64,000 bases of DNA from Streptomyces sp. A1136 (GTDB lineage Bacteria > Actinomycetota > Actinomycetes > Streptomycetales > Streptomycetaceae), in the NCBI RefSeq assembly GCF_004795055.1, contig NZ_SSBJ01000009.1, positions 62,001 through 126,000 of the forward strand, written 5' to 3'. The notes below the pieces were generated by a model. That model saw only the letters and a list, made by a program, of their open reading frames with translations. It was not told the DNA's origin and searched no databases. Every line of letters starts with the position of its first letter. The stretch's first letter is position 1. Below are positions 62,499 through 64,000 of this stretch, one piece after another. The translations under genes and the position numbers were made by a program.

Positions 62499-63335
62499 AT
62501 GGTGCAGCTCAAGACGCCCGAGCAGATCGCGAAGATGCGCGAGGCGGGGCTGGTCGTCGCCGCGATCCACGCGGCGACCCGTGAGGCGGCCGTGCCGGGC
62601 GCCACGACCCGGGACCTGGACATGGTGGCCCGCAAGGTCATCGCCGACGCCGGCGCCAAGTCCAACTTCCTCGGTTACGGCGGCTTCCCCGCGACGATCT
62701 GTACGTCCGTGAACGAGGTCGTCGTGCACGGCATCCCGGACGACAAGACGGTCCTCAAGGACGGCGACATCATCTCGATCGACGCGGGCGCGATCGTGGA
62801 CGGCTGGCACGGCGACGCTGCGTACACCGCGTTCGTGGGCACCGGTCACGCCCCGGAGCTCGTCGAGCTCTCCCGGGTGACCGAGGAGTCGATGTGGGCG
62901 GGTATCGCCGCGATGAAGCTCGGCAACCGCCTGGTGGACATCTCCAAGGCGATCGAGGGCTACATCCGCCGCCAGCCGCGGCCGGCGACCGGCAAGTACG
63001 GGATCATCGAGGACTACGGCGGCCACGGCATCGGTTCCGAGATGCACATGGACCCCCACCTGCTGAACTACGTCTCGCGCAAGCGGGGCAAGGGGATCAA
63101 GCTGGTCCCGGGCGTGTGCCTGGCGATCGAGCCGATGGTCTCGCTGGGCACCGCCCAGACGGAGGTCCTGGCGGACGACTGGACGGTCATCACCACGGAC
63201 GGCACCTGGTCCTCGCACTGGGAGCACTCCATCGCCCTGACCGAGGCCGGCCCGATCGTGCTGACCAGCCCGGACTGCGGCAAGGCGAAGCTGGCGGAAT
63301 ACGGGGTCACCACGGCCCCCGACCCGCTGGGCTAG
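62499..63335 (+). CDS. map: Methionine aminopeptidase, type I
   Basis: 278-residue metalloenzyme removing N-terminal Met. ATG 62499 chosen over GTG 62484, since GGAAGG lies between them at good distance. KTPEQIAKMREAGLVVAAI opens it; metal ligands are in ISIDAGAIVDGWHGDAA (two Asp), GHGIGSEMH (His) and LAIEPMVSLG (Glu), with a last Glu in WEHSIALTE. Own transcription unit after the adk terminator. Confidence 0.97.
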   Translation: MVQLKTPEQIAKMREAGLVVAAIHAATREAAVPGATTRDLDMVARKVIADAGAKSNFLGYGGFPATICTSVNEVVVHGIPDDKTVLKDGDIISIDAGAIVDGWHGDAAYTAFVGTGHAPELVELSRVTEESMWAGIAAMKLGNRLVDISKAIEGYIRRQPRPATGKYGIIEDYGGHGIGSEMHMDPHLLNYVSRKRGKGIKLVPGVCLAIEPMVSLGTAQTEVLADDWTVITTDGTWSSHWEHSIALTEAGPIVLTSPDCGKAKLAEYGVTTAPDPLG

Positions 63336-63404
63336 CCGCGTACCACCGGTCCCGGGCGAGGCGTCCGGGATTGGTGATCTAGTGTGTGGGGCAAACTTTC
63401 CGGA

Positions 63405-63434
63405 TTCGTCTTTCTGGGTGCCCTGACGTAGACT
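63405..63434 (+). promoter_or_regulatory. Possible promoter of infA
   Basis: TTCGTC (63405-63410) and TAGACT (63429-63434), 18-bp spacing; 80 bases before infA. The -35 box is poor. Confidence 0.35.
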
Positions 63435-63514
63435 GACTCGTCGGCTCCTTTGCATCCGCATGTCTTCATGTGGAGCGTGGAGCTGATCAAGGTAGCCGAT
63501 TCGAAGGGCGAAGC

Positions 63515-63736
63515 GTGGCCAAGAAGCAAGGTGCCATCGAGATCGAGGGCACCGTGATCGAGTCCCTCCCGAACGCGATGTTCAAGGTGGAACTGCAGAA
63601 CGGTCACAAGGTCCTCGCGCACATCAGCGGCAAGATGCGCATGCACTACATCCGCATCCTCCCTGATGACCGGGTTGTCGTGGAGCTGTCTCCGTACGAC
63701 CTGACGCGTGGCCGGATCGTCTACCGATACAAGTAG
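63515..63736 (+). CDS. infA: Translation initiation factor IF-1
   Basis: 73-residue OB-fold factor that binds the A site during initiation. GTG 63515 after [30 protein letters not shown] and [20 protein letters not shown] are canonical. Start of the infA-rpmJ-rpsM-rpsK-rpoA block, the rest of which is outside. Confidence 0.98.
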   Translation: MAKKQGAIEIEGTVIESLPNAMFKVELQNGHKVLAHISGKMRMHYIRILPDDRVVVELSPYDLTRGRIVYRYK

Positions 63737-63809
63737 ATCTTGTCCTCACTCCCGACCGGACGTCCGTTCCGGCGCGGGTGGTGGCACTGACCCGGAGAAC
63801 CTCACCAAC

Positions 63810-63923
63810 ATGAAGGTCAAGCCGAGCGTCAAGAAGATCTGCGACAAGTGCAAGGTGATCCGCCGTCACGGTCGGGTCATGGTCATCTGCGACAACCTGC
63901 GCCACAAGCAGCGCCAGGGCTGA
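63810..63923 (+). CDS. rpmJ: 50S ribosomal protein L36, zinc type
   Basis: 37 residues: [20 protein letters not shown], with Cys11, Cys14, Cys27 and His32 as zinc ligands. The Rho-like upstream open frame is not real; ATG 63810 has CGGAGAAC upstream. Last gene seen; the 77 bases after it are the leader of rpsM. Confidence 0.97.
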   Translation: MKVKPSVKKICDKCKVIRRHGRVMVICDNLRHKQRQG

Positions 63924-64000
63924 AGCACGCCGACCGACCTGCCTTCCGCAGTTCTTCGCGCGACGTAAGAAAACGTACATACGCAGAACCCGCCCAGCCC

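Overview
The window looks like a chromosomal segment of a Streptomyces-type actinomycete. It is very GC-rich, third codon positions are almost always G or C, GTG starts are common, and the order rpmG-hadA-hadB ... trnW-secE-nusG-rplKA ... rplJL-rpoBC-rpsLG-fusA-tuf ... S10/spc operon is the classic actinobacterial ribosomal/RNA polymerase supercluster. Most genes are conserved housekeeping genes; clearly accessory content is confined to about 41-50 kb. Functions are assigned from recognisable motifs and family knowledge; no database search was run.

Layout. 1-2.6 kb: the end of the nuo operon (nuoM 3' part, nuoN). 2.8-4.1 kb: htpX and a YccF-like membrane protein. 4.4-7.2 kb (minus): SulP anion transporter followed by an APC permease. 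7.6-11.7 kb: YajQ-family protein, tRNA-Tyr, a conserved hypothetical, a DUF3574 protein, an NAD(P)-binding protein and an amidohydrolase. 12.1-13.6 kb: tRNA-Thr, tRNA-Met, rpmG and the hadA/hadB-like dehydratase pair. 13.7-15.9 kb: a TetR repressor and a DHA2 drug exporter, each preceded by the same GTTAGT-N8-ACTAAC operator. 16-20 kb: murB, a hypothetical, adenosine deaminase, aspC. 20.2-25.5 kb: tRNA-Trp, secE, nusG, rplK, rplA, a lipoprotein, L10 leader, rplJ, rplL. 25.9-33.6 kb: rpoB and rpoC, then a convergent YfhO-family membrane protein to 36.1 kb. 36.3-40.9 kb: rpsL-rpsG-fusA-tuf. 41-48.9 kb: a minus-strand accessory module (two small WXG-type/RHS polymorphic toxin genes followed by candidate immunity genes) plus flanking genes. 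50.1-63.9 kb: the S10 operon, spc operon, secY-adk, map, infA and rpmJ; rpsM would follow just past the end.

How it fits together. The bulk builds the translation and transcription machinery, with strong vegetative promoters visible before rplJ, rpoB, rpsL and rpsJ. The most interesting parts are: (1) a 25-nt element shared 24/25 between the untranslated leaders of rpsL and rpsJ, a candidate common regulatory element of the two big ribosomal operons; (2) a 1525-residue RHS toxin whose last ~109 codons drop sharply in GC and which overlaps by 4 bp (GTGA) a small S1/OB-like protein, a likely new toxin/immunity pair, followed by two more candidate immunity genes, one of which has GTT where its start codon should be; (3) a self-contained TetR/efflux circuit with duplicated operators.
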